Shown in pieces: positions 38,318 through 48,394 of a DNA stretch of 64,000 nt. Position 1 is the stretch's first letter; each line of letters opens with the position of its first letter. The position numbers and the translations under genes were made by a program. A model generated the notes under the pieces. It made no database searches. It worked only from the letters and a program-made list of their open reading frames with translations, and was not told the origin of the DNA. The stretch is taken from positions 248,001-312,000 of the forward strand of contig CALYPG010000001.1 in assembly GCA_945271295.1 (NCBI GenBank), read 5' to 3'. Source of the DNA: an uncultured Gilliamella sp. GTDB lineage: Bacteria > Pseudomonadota > Gammaproteobacteria > Enterobacterales > Orbaceae.

Positions 38318-40627
38318 ATGCGTCAATTTTATTCATTTGATTTGCTAGCACTTATTTTTTCATTAGGTTGTTTGCCATTAATGTGGTTATCGGCATTACC
38401 TTCTGATAAACAGTGGTATATTACCGCAGGTATGTTAGTTATTATTGTATTAATTGTACCACTCAAATACCGTAACTATTTAATAGTTATTGCGGTATTT
38501 ACATTAAGTTACTTATGGTCGACGGCTTATTCAAAGCAATATTTAGCTAATATTGTTCCTTATATTGATAAAACCGTATTGGTAAAAGCTAAAGTCATGA
38601 GTGTTAATACTCACGAGCAATTCATTCCATCATCACCTTACTATATAAAATTTGCTATTTATGAAATAGATAATCATTCATTAGATTCACAGATCCCTAT
38701 TTCAGTTTACTGGGACAAATCTGATAATCCTATGGCCGGCCAAATTTGGCAGTTAAAGTTAAAAACTAAAGCGGTACATAGCTATCTGAATCAAGGTGGA
38801 TTTGATAGCCAGCGTTATGCAATAGCCAATCGTAGTTTGTTAACGGCAAAAGTAGTTAAAGCTAATTTATTAAGTGATAAATGCAATTTCAAGCAGGCAG
38901 TGGTTAATCACACTCTGCAATATATTAATTTATTTTTTTATCGGGACATATTACTCGCACTGGCGTTTGGTGATCGCTCTCAATTGAAAGAGGATAATCG
39001 GCAGATTATGTTACAAACTGGTGTTGCGCATTTAATGGCGATATCAGGAATGCATATTTTACTGGTTTTTATGATTAGCTCTAGCCTTGCTAAAATTATA
39101 TTGTTTATTGTTCCGCAACGCTTTATTTATTATGGTATACCAATTGGGTTAGGATGGTTATGTGCCTTTTTTTATGCTTGGTTAACTGGCCTTAATCCGC
39201 CTGCATTACGTGCAATTTTAGCGCTGTCTGTGTGGATTTATTTACGTTTTCGCAATTATCAAATTAGCTCGTGGCAGAAGATTAATCGTATCATCGCTAT
39301 TTTATTGTTGTTTGATCCTTTAATGATTTTATCGGAGAGTTTTTGGTTATCATGTTATGCAGTGGTGAGCTTGCTGTTCTTATTTGAATGGTTACCATTG
39401 CCTAAATATATGCGACAACGAAAACGTTGGTACCCCGTTAGATTATTGCATTTACAATTTGGTTTAATATTACTTTTATTACCACTCCAGCTTTTGGTTT
39501 TTCATGGTATAAGTTTGGTGTCATTATTCACCAATTTACTCGCCATTCCCATGATTTCGGCGTTAACTTTTCCTGCTATTTTATTCGCTCTATTATTTAG
39601 TTTAATTAATTGCTTTGATATGGCTTTAGGTTGTTGGTTTGTTGCCGAACAATCGCTTGAATGGTTATTTTATTGTTTAAATCAGTTTAATTTTGGCTGG
39701 CTTAATATTTCTAATGATGGTTATTTATTGAGCGCTATTGGCTGGTTGGTGATTGTTGTTTTACGAACTGAATGTTGGCGTCGCTTCTTTGGCACTTTGT
39801 TAGTTATATTGATAATTTTAATTACCCCATTTTATAAACAACAAGACTATTTGTGGCGATTGGATATTTTAGATGTTGGGCATGGACTAGCGGTGGTTAT
39901 GCATAATGGCAAGTCAGCTATTTTGTATGACACTGGTGCAAAGTGGGAAAAAAGTTCAGCGGCGCAGCGAGTTATTATTCCGTTTTTGCAGTGGCATAAT
40001 TTAGAGGTACAAGGCATAATCATTAGCCATCAACATAATGATCATATCGGTGGGTTGGCTAAGCTACAGCAGCTTTATCCCAAGGCATGGTTGTTAAGTT
40101 CATCTACCAACCTTAACAATACTTATCACTGTATAGCTGGTAATAGTATCACCTGGAATAATCTGACTTTGCAAGTGTTATGGCCTGATAAATTAGTCGA
40201 TTATGCGCAGAATCATGATTCTTGTGTAATACAGGTTAGTGATGGTAACTTTAAAATATTACTCACTGGAGATTTGGAACGTCATCAGGAATATCAATTA
40301 ATATCTAAGTACCAACAAAAGCTAGCGTCAACTTTTTTGCAAATACCTCATCATGGTAGTGCAACTTCATCTAGTTATGCTTTTTTAAATTCTGTGGCAC
40401 CCGATTTTTCTTTTGCTAGTACCTCTCGTTATAACCCGTGGAAGTTACCATCGCATAAAGTTATTGCTCGTTATCATGAGTTGCATTTACCATACCATGT
40501 TACAGCTAAATCAGGGCAAATTAGTTTATTTTTTAATAAACAATTTTGGACGTTAAAAACCATGCGCACAGAAATTAACCCAAGATGGTATCATGATTGG
40601 TTTGGTAGTTTACCAATTTATGAGTAA
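38318..40627 (+). CDS. comEC: DNA internalisation protein ComEC/Rec2
   Basis: The 769-residue protein (E. coli YcaI 754) forms the inner-membrane channel for single-stranded DNA during natural transformation. An N-terminal soluble DUF4131 part follows two membrane segments. The Competence membrane domain has MQTGVAHLMAISGMHILL-type sequence (LQTGVAHLMAISGMH at about 232-246). The C-terminal metallo-beta-lactamase-like domain has HQHNDHIGG at about 570-578 and LTGDLERHQE. The lactamase histidines are intact, suggesting nuclease activity. No clear ribosome site precedes the ATG. Together with a PilT-like gene it hints at competence, though no other competence gene is present. Confidence 0.93.
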   Translation: MRQFYSFDLLALIFSLGCLPLMWLSALPSDKQWYITAGMLVIIVLIVPLKYRNYLIVIAVFTLSYLWSTAYSKQYLANIVPYIDKTVLVKAKVMSVNTHEQFIPSSPYYIKFAIYEIDNHSLDSQIPISVYWDKSDNPMAGQIWQLKLKTKAVHSYLNQGGFDSQRYAIANRSLLTAKVVKANLLSDKCNFKQAVVNHTLQYINLFFYRDILLALAFGDRSQLKEDNRQIMLQTGVAHLMAISGMHILLVFMISSSLAKIILFIVPQRFIYYGIPIGLGWLCAFFYAWLTGLNPPALRAILALSVWIYLRFRNYQISSWQKINRIIAILLLFDPLMILSESFWLSCYAVVSLLFLFEWLPLPKYMRQRKRWYPVRLLHLQFGLILLLLPLQLLVFHGISLVSLFTNLLAIPMISALTFPAILFALLFSLINCFDMALGCWFVAEQSLEWLFYCLNQFNFGWLNISNDGYLLSAIGWLVIVVLRTECWRRFFGTLLVILIILITPFYKQQDYLWRLDILDVGHGLAVVMHNGKSAILYDTGAKWEKSSAAQRVIIPFLQWHNLEVQGIIISHQHNDHIGGLAKLQQLYPKAWLLSSSTNLNNTYHCIAGNSITWNNLTLQVLWPDKLVDYAQNHDSCVIQVSDGNFKILLTGDLERHQEYQLISKYQQKLASTFLQIPHHGSATSSSYAFLNSVAPDFSFASTSRYNPWKLPSHKVIARYHELHLPYHVTAKSGQISLFFNKQFWTLKTMRTEINPRWYHDWFGSLPIYE

Positions 40628-40712
40628 AATAGACCATCTCTGTAAAGAGCAAATATTAATACTCTGGTTAGATTGCTAGTTATTCCCAACACAAATGAGT
40701 GAAAATCAAGTT

Positions 40713-41720
40713 ATGATAGAAAAATTATGGTATGGTAAAAATCGGTTATATTGGTTACTGTTGCCATTTTCTTGGATATATGGATTAATTGCTTGTGTTC
40801 GGCATAGATTATATCAAATGAGGATTTTAAAATCCTGGCGGTCACCAGTACCAATCGTAATTATTGGTAATTTATCGGTAGGTGGTAATGGTAAAACACC
40901 TTTAGTTATTGCTTTAATTGAAGCGTTGACTAGCAAAGGACTACAAGTTGGTATTGTCTCACGAGGTTATGGTGGCAAAGCCGATAATTATCCACTACTG
41001 TTAAACGATAATACTACCACTGAACAAGCGGGTGATGAACCTGTTTTGATTTATCAGAGAACTAAAGTCCCTGTTGCGGTTGCACCTAATCGTAGCCAAG
41101 CAGTACAATTACTTTTAAAGCAGCATAAACTAGATGTAATTTTGACGGATGATGGCTTGCAGCACTATGCTTTAGCACGTGATATAGAAGTGGTGGTGGT
41201 CGATGGTAAACGCCTGTTTGGTAATGGTTGGTGGATGCCGGCTGGGCCGATGCGGGAGCGAGCTAATCGATTGAAATCGGTCGATTTAATTATAATCAAT
41301 GGCGACAGTGTTAATAATATAGCTGAGCTGTATCCTAGTAAGACCTATACTATGCAACTAGCACCCCTGTATGCGGTGAATTTGTTGACCCAAGAAAAAA
41401 GAGAATTAGTTAATCTGCATAATATCTGTGCCATCGCCGGAATTAGTAATCCACAACGTTTTTTTACTATGTTAACCACACTTAAAGCAGATGTGATTAA
41501 AACAACATCTTTTGCTGATCATCAAAAATTTACCCCAGCATTATTGGCTAATCTTGTTACTAATGAACAAACACTGCTAATGACCGAAAAAGATGCAGTA
41601 AAATGTTGGCAATTTGCATTACCGAATTGGTGGTATTTGCCGATAGATGCGGTACTACCAATTGCGGCAGTAGATCAGATTTGTTCATTATTAGCTAATA
41701 TGAAATCATCAAGAGAATAA
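40713..41720 (+). CDS. lpxK: Tetraacyldisaccharide 4'-kinase
   Basis: LpxK phosphorylates the lipid A precursor at the inner membrane. From the ATG at 40713 it has 335 residues and begins MIEKLWYGKNRLYWLLLPFSW, as in E. coli. An ATG at 40695 is also possible; neither has a strong ribosome site. The P-loop is VGGNGKTPLV at about residues 58-67, then SRGYGGK, AGDEPVLIYQRT and TDDGLQHYALARD. It directly follows comEC; msbA, which usually separates them, is missing. Four bases separate it from ycaR. Confidence 0.95.
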   Translation: MIEKLWYGKNRLYWLLLPFSWIYGLIACVRHRLYQMRILKSWRSPVPIVIIGNLSVGGNGKTPLVIALIEALTSKGLQVGIVSRGYGGKADNYPLLLNDNTTTEQAGDEPVLIYQRTKVPVAVAPNRSQAVQLLLKQHKLDVILTDDGLQHYALARDIEVVVVDGKRLFGNGWWMPAGPMRERANRLKSVDLIIINGDSVNNIAELYPSKTYTMQLAPLYAVNLLTQEKRELVNLHNICAIAGISNPQRFFTMLTTLKADVIKTTSFADHQKFTPALLANLVTNEQTLLMTEKDAVKCWQFALPNWWYLPIDAVLPIAAVDQICSLLANMKSSRE

Positions 41721-41723
41721 AAT

Positions 41724-41909
41724 ATGAAACCAATACTCCTTAGTGCTATTGCTTGTCCTAAATGTCATGGTGGGCTGCAATATGATGAAGAACATCAGCA
41801 GTTAATTTGCCAATCAGATATGTTGGTTTATGCAGTGAAAGAGGGTATACCTGTATTACTCGAAAGTGAAGCTCAACCGTTAGTTCAACCTCCGATCACT
41901 CAAGAATAG
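41724..41909 (+). CDS. ycaR: Trm112-like protein YcaR
   Basis: The 61-residue protein has the Trm112 family sequence LLSAIACPKCHGGLQYDEEHQQLIC and GIPVLLESEA. The two N-terminal cysteines (CPKC) and a third cysteine at LIC suggest a metal site. It begins 4 nt after lpxK and is followed by kdsB after 18 nt, the same order as in E. coli. Function unproved. Confidence 0.92.
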   Translation: MKPILLSAIACPKCHGGLQYDEEHQQLICQSDMLVYAVKEGIPVLLESEAQPLVQPPITQE

Positions 41910-41927
41910 AATAGTAAGGTCTTAGTT

Positions 41928-42695
41928 ATGAAATTTTCAGTTATTATCCCAGCTCGATATGCATCAAGTCGCTTACCAGCTAAACCTTTAGCCGATATTC
42001 ATGGCAAACCTATGATTGTGCGAGTAATGGAACAAGCCCAAAAATCATCGGCTAACCGTGTGATTGTGGCGACTGATCACCAGCAAGTCTTTGAAGTCGT
42101 CAAAAATTATGGTGGTGAAGTTATCCTTACTAGTGATAAACACAATTCCGGTACCGAACGTTTAGCCGAAGTAATTAATGCTTACCAATTGGCTGACGAT
42201 GAAATTATTGTCAATGTTCAAGGCGATGAGCCTTTAATTCCACCTATTATTATTGATCAAGTAGCAGCAAATTTAGTGCAATATAAAACGGGGATGGCCA
42301 CGCTAGCAGTGCCGATTACTGCAGTTGAGGAAGCCTTTAACCCTGGAGCGGTTAAAGTTGTGACTGATAAAGATGGTTATGCATTGTATTTTTCGCGCGC
42401 GACTATTCCGTGGGATCGTGATCGTTTTGCTAAAACAGCTGATTTATATAAACAAACCAGTATAGGCAATTTTTATTTGCGCCATATTGGTATTTATGCC
42501 TATCGTGCTGGTTTTATCCGTCAATATGTTAATTGGGCACCTTCAACGCTTGAACAGATCGAAATGTTAGAACAACTTAGAGTGCTTTGGTATGGTGAAA
42601 AAATTCATGTTGAAGTAGCTAAGCAAGCACCGGCAATTGGTGTGGATACGCAAGCAGACTTAGAAAAAGTAAGAGCATTATTTAAGGAGCAATAA
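41928..42695 (+). CDS. kdsB: 3-deoxy-manno-octulosonate cytidylyltransferase
   Basis: KdsB activates KDO as CMP-KDO for the inner core of lipopolysaccharide. The 255-residue protein has the nucleotide-binding [18 protein letters not shown] at about residues 6-23, then [19 protein letters not shown] at about 97-107, and the C-terminal [12 protein letters not shown]. Length is as usual (248-255). Its stop overlaps the next start in TAATG. Confidence 0.97.
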   Translation: MKFSVIIPARYASSRLPAKPLADIHGKPMIVRVMEQAQKSSANRVIVATDHQQVFEVVKNYGGEVILTSDKHNSGTERLAEVINAYQLADDEIIVNVQGDEPLIPPIIIDQVAANLVQYKTGMATLAVPITAVEEAFNPGAVKVVTDKDGYALYFSRATIPWDRDRFAKTADLYKQTSIGNFYLRHIGIYAYRAGFIRQYVNWAPSTLEQIEMLEQLRVLWYGEKIHVEVAKQAPAIGVDTQADLEKVRALFKEQ

Positions 42696-43387
42696 TGGCA
42701 CAGTTTACCGGATTTACCCAAGCAGGACTGAATTTTCTCCAAGATGCTTGGATTAATAATAGCCGCGCATGGTTTGAAGAACATCGTGCGATTTATGATA
42801 ATGATTTGGTTAAGCCTTTTCGATTACTTGTTGAACAGTTAACCCCTGCAATGCTAAAAATTGATGAATGGTTTGAAACGCGCCCAGCTATTGGCAAAAC
42901 CATATCTCGTATTCATCGTGACACTCGTTTTTCACACGATAAATCCCTGTACCGAAGTCGTTTATGGCTTACTTTTAAACGTCCTAATCGTGACTGGAAA
43001 GAAGCGCCGGCTTACTTTTTTGAGATCAGTCCGGATAGTTATCAATATGGACTTGGCTATTACTGTCCATCTAAGCAAACTATGGATATTTTCCGTGAAG
43101 AAATACTAAATGATACCGCTAAATTTTTAGATGTTATCCGTTGTGTAAAAAAGCCATTTACGTTGGTTGGCGAAAGTTATAAACGGCCATTAATTAAACA
43201 GCAAGATGAAAAGATTGCCACATGGTATAATCGTAAAAATCTGGCGGTTATGGTAAGTAGCCAGCAAATTGATGATGTGCTTAATGGTGATTTGCCTAAC
43301 AAATTAGCCAAAGGCTTTAAGCAGTTAATGCCGCTTTATGATTATTTTATGCGGGTGGAAATAATAAAAAATATCCCTAAACTATAA
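42695..43387 (+). CDS. DUF2461 family protein
   Basis: The 230-residue protein belongs to DUF2461: it has NNSRAWFEEHRAIYD near residue 22, then RIHRDTRFSHDKSLYRSRLWLTF at about 72-94, and the C-terminal PLYDYFMRVE. Function is unknown. Its ATG overlaps the kdsB stop by one base (TAATG), so it is translated with kdsB. No signal peptide or membrane segment is present. Confidence 0.85.
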   Translation: MAQFTGFTQAGLNFLQDAWINNSRAWFEEHRAIYDNDLVKPFRLLVEQLTPAMLKIDEWFETRPAIGKTISRIHRDTRFSHDKSLYRSRLWLTFKRPNRDWKEAPAYFFEISPDSYQYGLGYYCPSKQTMDIFREEILNDTAKFLDVIRCVKKPFTLVGESYKRPLIKQQDEKIATWYNRKNLAVMVSSQQIDDVLNGDLPNKLAKGFKQLMPLYDYFMRVEIIKNIPKL

Positions 43388-43466
43388 TTGTTTTCCATTA
43401 TAAATTTATTATTGAATTATGTTGCTATCCCTATTCGATTGTTGAAATTAACGGTAGTGGCAAAGC

Positions 43467-44129
43467 TTAAATATTGGGGAAATTCAAAATTAACTCTTTG
43501 ATACCGTTAATAATGAATTGCGTACCAACACATACCAGTAAAAAGCCCATAATTCGTGATGTGGCTTCAATACCACTTTTACCCATAAAGCGCATGATAC
43601 TACCAGCGCTACGCATACAAAACCATAAAATGATGCATAATAGCAAAGGTACCAAAATGGAAGCCGTATAAACTACCCATGTTGAAACATCATAGCCACC
43701 ATTATTTACTGTAGAGGCCATACTAATAATCATAGCGATAGTTCCTGGTCCAGCTGTACTTGGCATAGCTAAAGGTACAAAAGCAATGTTATTTGACGGT
43801 TCTTTCTTTTTAGCATCAGCTTCTAATGTTTTATGCGATGGTTGCTGGGGAAAGAGCATTCTAAAACCAATCACCCCAACAATTAAACCACCGGCAATGC
43901 GTAACCCTGGAATGGAAATGCCAAATGTGCTCATGATGAGTTGCCCACAATAAAATGAAGCAACCATAATAATAAACACATAAATACAAGCCATTTTTGA
44001 CTGGTAGTTTCTCTCTTCGTTGGTCATATCTCCAGACAGACCAAGTAACAACACTACAGTCGTTAACGGATTAGTTAATGGTATGAATAAAATCAACCCA
44101 AAGCCAACAGTTTGAATAAGTTCTAACAT
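43467..44129 (-). CDS. MarC-family inner membrane protein
   Basis: The 220-residue protein has six hydrophobic segments and MarC family sequences: [19 protein letters not shown] at the N-terminus, [18 protein letters not shown], and [17 protein letters not shown] in the middle. Relatives include E. coli MarC and YchE, whose role is not established despite the resistance-derived name. It is 114 nt after ssb on the same strand. Confidence 0.85.
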   Translation of the reverse strand: MLELIQTVGFGLILFIPLTNPLTTVVLLLGLSGDMTNEERNYQSKMACIYVFIIMVASFYCGQLIMSTFGISIPGLRIAGGLIVGVIGFRMLFPQQPSHKTLEADAKKKEPSNNIAFVPLAMPSTAGPGTIAMIISMASTVNNGGYDVSTWVVYTASILVPLLLCIILWFCMRSAGSIMRFMGKSGIEATSRIMGFLLVCVGTQFIINGIKELILNFPNI

Positions 44130-44199
44130 AGATTTATTTCAGGACGTAATAACAAAAAGATGAGGCAGATTATAATTGAAATATGCAAAATAAGATATA

Positions 44200-44217
44200 T
44201 GGGCGATGTGACGCCCA
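44200..44217 (-). terminator. Hairpin after ssb
   Basis: TGGGCG and CGCCCA pair around six bases 26 nt after the ssb stop on the minus strand, followed by a moderately T-rich ATATATCTTATTTT. Confidence 0.5.
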
Positions 44218-44243
44218 ATAATGTATAATATGGATCTAAAAAG

Positions 44244-44759
44244 TTAGAATGGAATATCATCATCGAAATCCATTGGTGGTTCAGGCGATTTTGGTTGCGT
44301 TGTCGGTGTAGCTTGTGTTGTAGGGCGCGCTGGTGAAACTGGTGCTGATGAAATATTATTAGCACTTTGTCCCCAATGTTGTGAACTATCATCAACGTTT
44401 TCACTATTACGCGAACCTAAAATTTGTAAGGTGCCACCAATTGGATTAATGACTACTTCTGTAGTATAGCGATCTTGGCCAGATTGATCTTGCCATTTTC
44501 GGGTTTGTAATTGACCTTCAAGATAAACTTGAGTGCCTTTTTTTATATATTCGCCAGCAATTTCAGCTAATTTACCAAAAACAACAACACGATGCCATTC
44601 AGTACGATCACGATTTTCACCAGTTTGTTTGTCCTTCCATGATTCTGATGTCGCAATGCTAAAATTAGCTACCGCATTACCATTTGGCATGTAACGGACT
44701 TCCGGATCTTGTCCTAAATTACCTACTAAGATGACTTTATTTATTCCTCGGTTTGCCAT
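44244..44759 (-). CDS. ssb: Single-stranded DNA-binding protein
   Basis: The 171-residue protein has the OB-fold start [20 protein letters not shown] and the family stretch [24 protein letters not shown] flexible Pro/Thr/Gln-rich linker covers about residues 115-160. The acidic tip DFDDDIPF, which recruits repair and replication proteins, is complete. AGGAG precedes the ATG on the minus strand. In many relatives ssb is divergent from uvrA; here corA is on that side. Confidence 0.96.
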   Translation of the reverse strand: MANRGINKVILVGNLGQDPEVRYMPNGNAVANFSIATSESWKDKQTGENRDRTEWHRVVVFGKLAEIAGEYIKKGTQVYLEGQLQTRKWQDQSGQDRYTTEVVINPIGGTLQILGSRNSENVDDSSQHWGQSANNISSAPVSPARPTTQATPTTQPKSPEPPMDFDDDIPF

Positions 44760-44975
44760 TATAAACTCCTAAAAATTGCATATATATTTAAGTGGCATAT
44801 TGTATCATGAGACAGGAGTAACATCATCGATTTTAATTTAATATTGGAAGATAGTCCTCAATTTGTAAAGATATAGAAAGATTAGCTTAGTCGTAGGAAT
44901 TTATTACTATAACGAGTATAATGCCACACATTTGTTGATGCAATGTGCTAAATAATATTCCTCAAAGGAGGCCTT

Positions 44976-45917
44976 ATGATTAATGCGTTTGGTTTAAAAA
45001 ACAAACAATTAGTAAAAATTAATGAAGGCGATATAAATAATGCGACCTGGATTGATTTAATTGAACCAGAAGAAGCCGATCGCGAGTTTGTTTTAACTCA
45101 TTTAGGACAAAACTTAGCAACGAGTATAGAACTGGATGATATCGAAGCATCAGCTCGTTTTTTTGAAGATAACGAAGGATTGCATGTTCACTCATTCTTT
45201 TTTTATGAAGATGCCGAAGATCGCGCGGGCAATTCAACTGTAGCTTTTACAGTGCATAATGGACGTTTATTTACGCTACGTGAGCGTGATTTACCGGCAT
45301 TTCGTTTATATCGCATGCGTTCTCGCTACCAAGGAATGAACGATGGCAATCCTTATGAAGTATTACTCGATTTATTTGAAGTTAAAGTTGAACAATTAGC
45401 CGATCAAATTGAAAATATTTACAGTAAACTTGAAGAACTGAGCTTAATTATTATGGATCGTTCAGCTCAGGAACATTATGACGAAGCTATAACTTCTCTT
45501 GCTGAACTTGAAGATACCGCGTGGAAAGTACGACTTTGTTTAATGGATAGTCAGCGAGCGGTTAACTATCTAGTACGTCGAGCAAAAATGCCAGTAGATC
45601 AATTAGAACAAGCACGCGAAGTTATTCGGGATATTGAGTCGCTAGTGCCACATAATGAATCATTATTTCAAAAAGTGAATTTTTTGATGCAAGCTGCTAC
45701 TAGTTTTATAAATATTGAACAAAGTCGCATTATCAAAATATTCTCAGTGGTGTCAGTGGTATTTTTACCGCCAACAGTGGTTGCCTCTGCATATGGAATG
45801 AATTTTGAGTTTATGCCCGAACTAAAATGGGAATATGGTTATCCATTTTCTTTAATATTAATGTTACTTGCTGGCATCGCCCCATATATCTATTTTAAAC
45901 TTAAAAAGTGGTTGTAA
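44976..45917 (+). CDS. corA: Magnesium/cobalt transporter CorA
   Basis: The 313-residue protein has a large cytosolic N-terminal funnel and two C-terminal membrane helices. The pore signature [11 protein letters not shown] lies at about residues 281-291. It imports Mg2+ and also Co2+ and Ni2+. CTCAAAGGAGG lies before the ATG at 44976. It is divergent from ssb and alone in its unit. Confidence 0.95.
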   Translation: MINAFGLKNKQLVKINEGDINNATWIDLIEPEEADREFVLTHLGQNLATSIELDDIEASARFFEDNEGLHVHSFFFYEDAEDRAGNSTVAFTVHNGRLFTLRERDLPAFRLYRMRSRYQGMNDGNPYEVLLDLFEVKVEQLADQIENIYSKLEELSLIIMDRSAQEHYDEAITSLAELEDTAWKVRLCLMDSQRAVNYLVRRAKMPVDQLEQAREVIRDIESLVPHNESLFQKVNFLMQAATSFINIEQSRIIKIFSVVSVVFLPPTVVASAYGMNFEFMPELKWEYGYPFSLILMLLAGIAPYIYFKLKKWL

Positions 45918-46113
45918 CTTTTAACGGTTTTTAAATCATTAGAAATTCTGTTATTGATTATAATCAGGAAGAATCACTTTAATATTTAATTGAGTTAAAT
46001 TAATTGAATTTATATAAATAATTTATCGTACTGTTTATTTTATTTTTTGTAATTGATAAGGTAACAGCTTGTTGCTTGCATAAAAAGGTCGATTTGTTAG
46101 AAAAGGGAATAAT

Positions 46114-47073
46114 ATGAATCAATATGCATTAGTAACCGATATCGGTGGCACCAATGCCCGCTTTGCGCTTTATAATTTAGTAACTAATGAATTATCAGCA
46201 ATTACGAAAGTTGTTCTGGCAAAGAATGATGTCTTATTAACATTAATTAAAGACTATTTAATTGCTCAGTCAGTAAAAATTGATATGGCCTGCATTGCAA
46301 TAGCGTGTCCGATTGGTGATGAAGATACTGTTATTATGACTAATAATGATTTGTCATTTTCCCGTTCGGAGTTGATTAAACAGCTTAATTTAACTAAGCT
46401 TGAAGTTATTAACGATTTTACCGCAGTTTCCTATTCTATTCCTAAATTACCAAAACAAGATTTAGTTCAAATAGGTGGAGAAAAACCCGATTTAAATTAT
46501 CCAATTGCCATTTATGGCGCCGGAACCGGACTTGGAGTTTCGCATTTAATTAACGTAAATCAACAGTGGATCAGTTTATCGGGTGAAGGTGGTCATACCG
46601 AATTACCCATGACAACCGCAGAAGAAGATCTTATCTTAGCGCAACTGCGTAAAAAATTCGGACGTGTTTCTTCTGAGCGATTTTTATCTGGCAATGGTAT
46701 TGTTAATATCTATCAGGCATTATTACAAATCAATAACCAATCAGTTGAAGATATTACGCCAGATATTATAGTGCAAAAAGCATTAACCAACAGTTGCCCA
46801 ATTTGTTTACAAGCATTAACCCATTTTTGTACTTTTATGGGGCGATTTGGCGGTAATTTGGCGTTAACACTCAATACGCAAGGCGGAGTGTATATTGCTG
46901 GTGGAATTGTGCCACGATTCATTGAATTTTTTAAATTATCACCATTTAGAAGCGCATTTGAAACTAAGGGGCGCATGTCATATCTAGTCAAAAAAATTCC
47001 TGTCTATGTCATTATCCACAAAGATCCAGGTTTATTTGGTGCAGGTGTTTATTTGCAAAATAGTCTTAAATAA
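46114..47073 (+). CDS. glk: Glucokinase
   Basis: The 319-residue enzyme phosphorylates free glucose with ATP. The N-terminal ATP site TDIGGTNARFALY lies at about residues 8-20. The glucose-binding NDFTAVSYSIP at about 109-119 and the SLSGEGGHTELP loop follow. GAGTGLGVS at about 136-144 fits the Glk family of gamma-proteobacteria. The start ATG follows GAAAAGGGAA. The gene is followed by ycgL after 25 nt. Confidence 0.95.
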   Translation: MNQYALVTDIGGTNARFALYNLVTNELSAITKVVLAKNDVLLTLIKDYLIAQSVKIDMACIAIACPIGDEDTVIMTNNDLSFSRSELIKQLNLTKLEVINDFTAVSYSIPKLPKQDLVQIGGEKPDLNYPIAIYGAGTGLGVSHLINVNQQWISLSGEGGHTELPMTTAEEDLILAQLRKKFGRVSSERFLSGNGIVNIYQALLQINNQSVEDITPDIIVQKALTNSCPICLQALTHFCTFMGRFGGNLALTLNTQGGVYIAGGIVPRFIEFFKLSPFRSAFETKGRMSYLVKKIPVYVIIHKDPGLFGAGVYLQNSLK

Positions 47074-47098
47074 TGTTGTTGAAGAAGGATGTTATTTT

Positions 47099-47347
47099 AT
47101 GATGTGGTGTCATGTTTATCGTAGTACTAAAAAAGAAAACTGCTATTTATATACGGAAATGGAAGGTGATTTTTCATCGATCCCAACAACTATACTTTCA
47201 ATTTTCGGTACTCCTGTGTATGTTATGAAAGTATTACTTGATGGCAAAAGACGTTTAGCTGTGGGCACTTCAGCGGAACTTGAAGAAAAAATAAGAAAAG
47301 ATGGATTTTTTTTACAAATGTTACATGAAGATGATTTTAAAGTATGA
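47099..47347 (+). CDS. ycgL: YcgL family protein
   Basis: From the ATG at 47099 the product has 82 residues and matches Ycg[27 protein letters not shown] and a C-terminal [15 protein letters not shown] lies 9 nt before this ATG; the next codon, also ATG, could serve. Longer readings upstream would overlap glk. The stop overlaps the ycgN start in ATGA. In E. coli ycgL is also near ycgN. Function unknown. Confidence 0.9.
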   Translation: MMWCHVYRSTKKENCYLYTEMEGDFSSIPTTILSIFGTPVYVMKVLLDGKRRLAVGTSAELEEKIRKDGFFLQMLHEDDFKV

Positions 47348-47766
47348 TGGATCCATTTTGGGAATACAAAACATTGGATCAAATGACTGACCATGAATGG
47401 GAATTATTGTGTGATGGTTGTGGTCAGTGTTGCTTAAATAAGCTGATGGATGAAGATACCAATGAGATTTTATATACTAACGTCGCTTGTAATTTGCTAG
47501 ATTCGCATACTTGTCAATGCCGACATTATCATAATCGATTTGATTATGAACCTGACTGTATCAAATTAACTCGTAACAATCTATTTACCATTGAATGGTT
47601 ACCATTAAGTTGTAGCTATCGTTTTTTTTCTAAACATGGTCATCTGCCTGAGTGGCATCCATTAATTGTAGGCAATAAAAAGCAGATGCATCAGTTAAAA
47701 ATTTCTGTTAAAAATCGTATTGTCTATGAAAAAGATGTAATTTGTTGGGAAGATCATATTATTTAA
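47344..47766 (+). CDS. ycgN: YcgN family cysteine-cluster protein
   Basis: The 140-residue protein has the family's conserved cysteines: [13 protein letters not shown] near residue 25, then [20 protein letters not shown] and PDCIKL. Eight or more closely placed cysteines suggest binding of zinc or an iron-sulfur cluster. Function unknown. Its ATG overlaps the ycgL stop, so translation is coupled. Confidence 0.92.
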   Translation: MMDPFWEYKTLDQMTDHEWELLCDGCGQCCLNKLMDEDTNEILYTNVACNLLDSHTCQCRHYHNRFDYEPDCIKLTRNNLFTIEWLPLSCSYRFFSKHGHLPEWHPLIVGNKKQMHQLKISVKNRIVYEKDVICWEDHII

Positions 47767-47792
47767 AGGGAGCAAGTGCTCCCTTATTTTTA
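47766..47792 (+). terminator. Terminator of ycgL-ycgN
   Basis: AAGGGAGCA-AG-TGCTCCCTT forms a 9-bp stem overlapping the last base of the ycgN stop, followed by ATTTTTAT. Confidence 0.85.
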
Positions 47793-47800
47793 TGGGTCAT

Positions 47801-48358
47801 TTAAATTAAAATCCATAAAATACCAAAAATATCAATTGCAAGCATATTTAAAAAAATAAGGATAAATACCACAATCATAAACGAAATATCAATAACCCCA
47901 ATCGGTGGCACGATGCGGCGAATAGGCGCAACTAAAGGCTCTGTTAACTGAGTAAGTAGCTCATCTGCTGTTGATTGCCCTCGACTTACCCAACTTAAAA
48001 TAGCCCTAAATAGTAACAACCAAAATAGTAAATATCCTAGCGCGTGAGCTATAGCTGCAAAGGCAAAAAACAGATAATCAATATTCCAAATAGGCGCATT
48101 AATTGTTCCATAATATAAAACAAAAATGACTTTAATTAAAGCAACTAGATATAAAAGGATCCAAGAGGCAGTATCAAACCGTCCAATTGACGGAATAAGT
48201 CGGCGTAATGGCCCAATGATAGGTTGGGTTATGCGGACAATGAATTGAGTAAATGGATTATAAAAGTTAACGCGTACAAATTGCATCCATAATCGTAAAA
48301 TAATAATGTACAGACAAACGGTTAAAATTGTTTTCCCTAAAAAGAAAAGCGATGTCAT
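47801..48358 (-). CDS. yggT: YggT family membrane protein
   Basis: The 185-residue protein has two copies of the YggT unit: each has a hydrophobic segment then NPFTQFIVRITQPIIGPLRRLIP or LLTQLTEPLVAPIRRIVPPIG. Four membrane helices are predicted. Function is unknown; relatives lie near yggS, and links with envelope or osmotic stress have been proposed. It follows yggS after 36 nt. Confidence 0.92.
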   Translation of the reverse strand: MTSLFFLGKTILTVCLYIIILRLWMQFVRVNFYNPFTQFIVRITQPIIGPLRRLIPSIGRFDTASWILLYLVALIKVIFVLYYGTINAPIWNIDYLFFAFAAIAHALGYLLFWLLLFRAILSWVSRGQSTADELLTQLTEPLVAPIRRIVPPIGVIDISFMIVVFILIFLNMLAIDIFGILWILI

Positions 48359-48394
48359 TTAAGACTCCTCAGAATATTATTACCAAGCAATATA

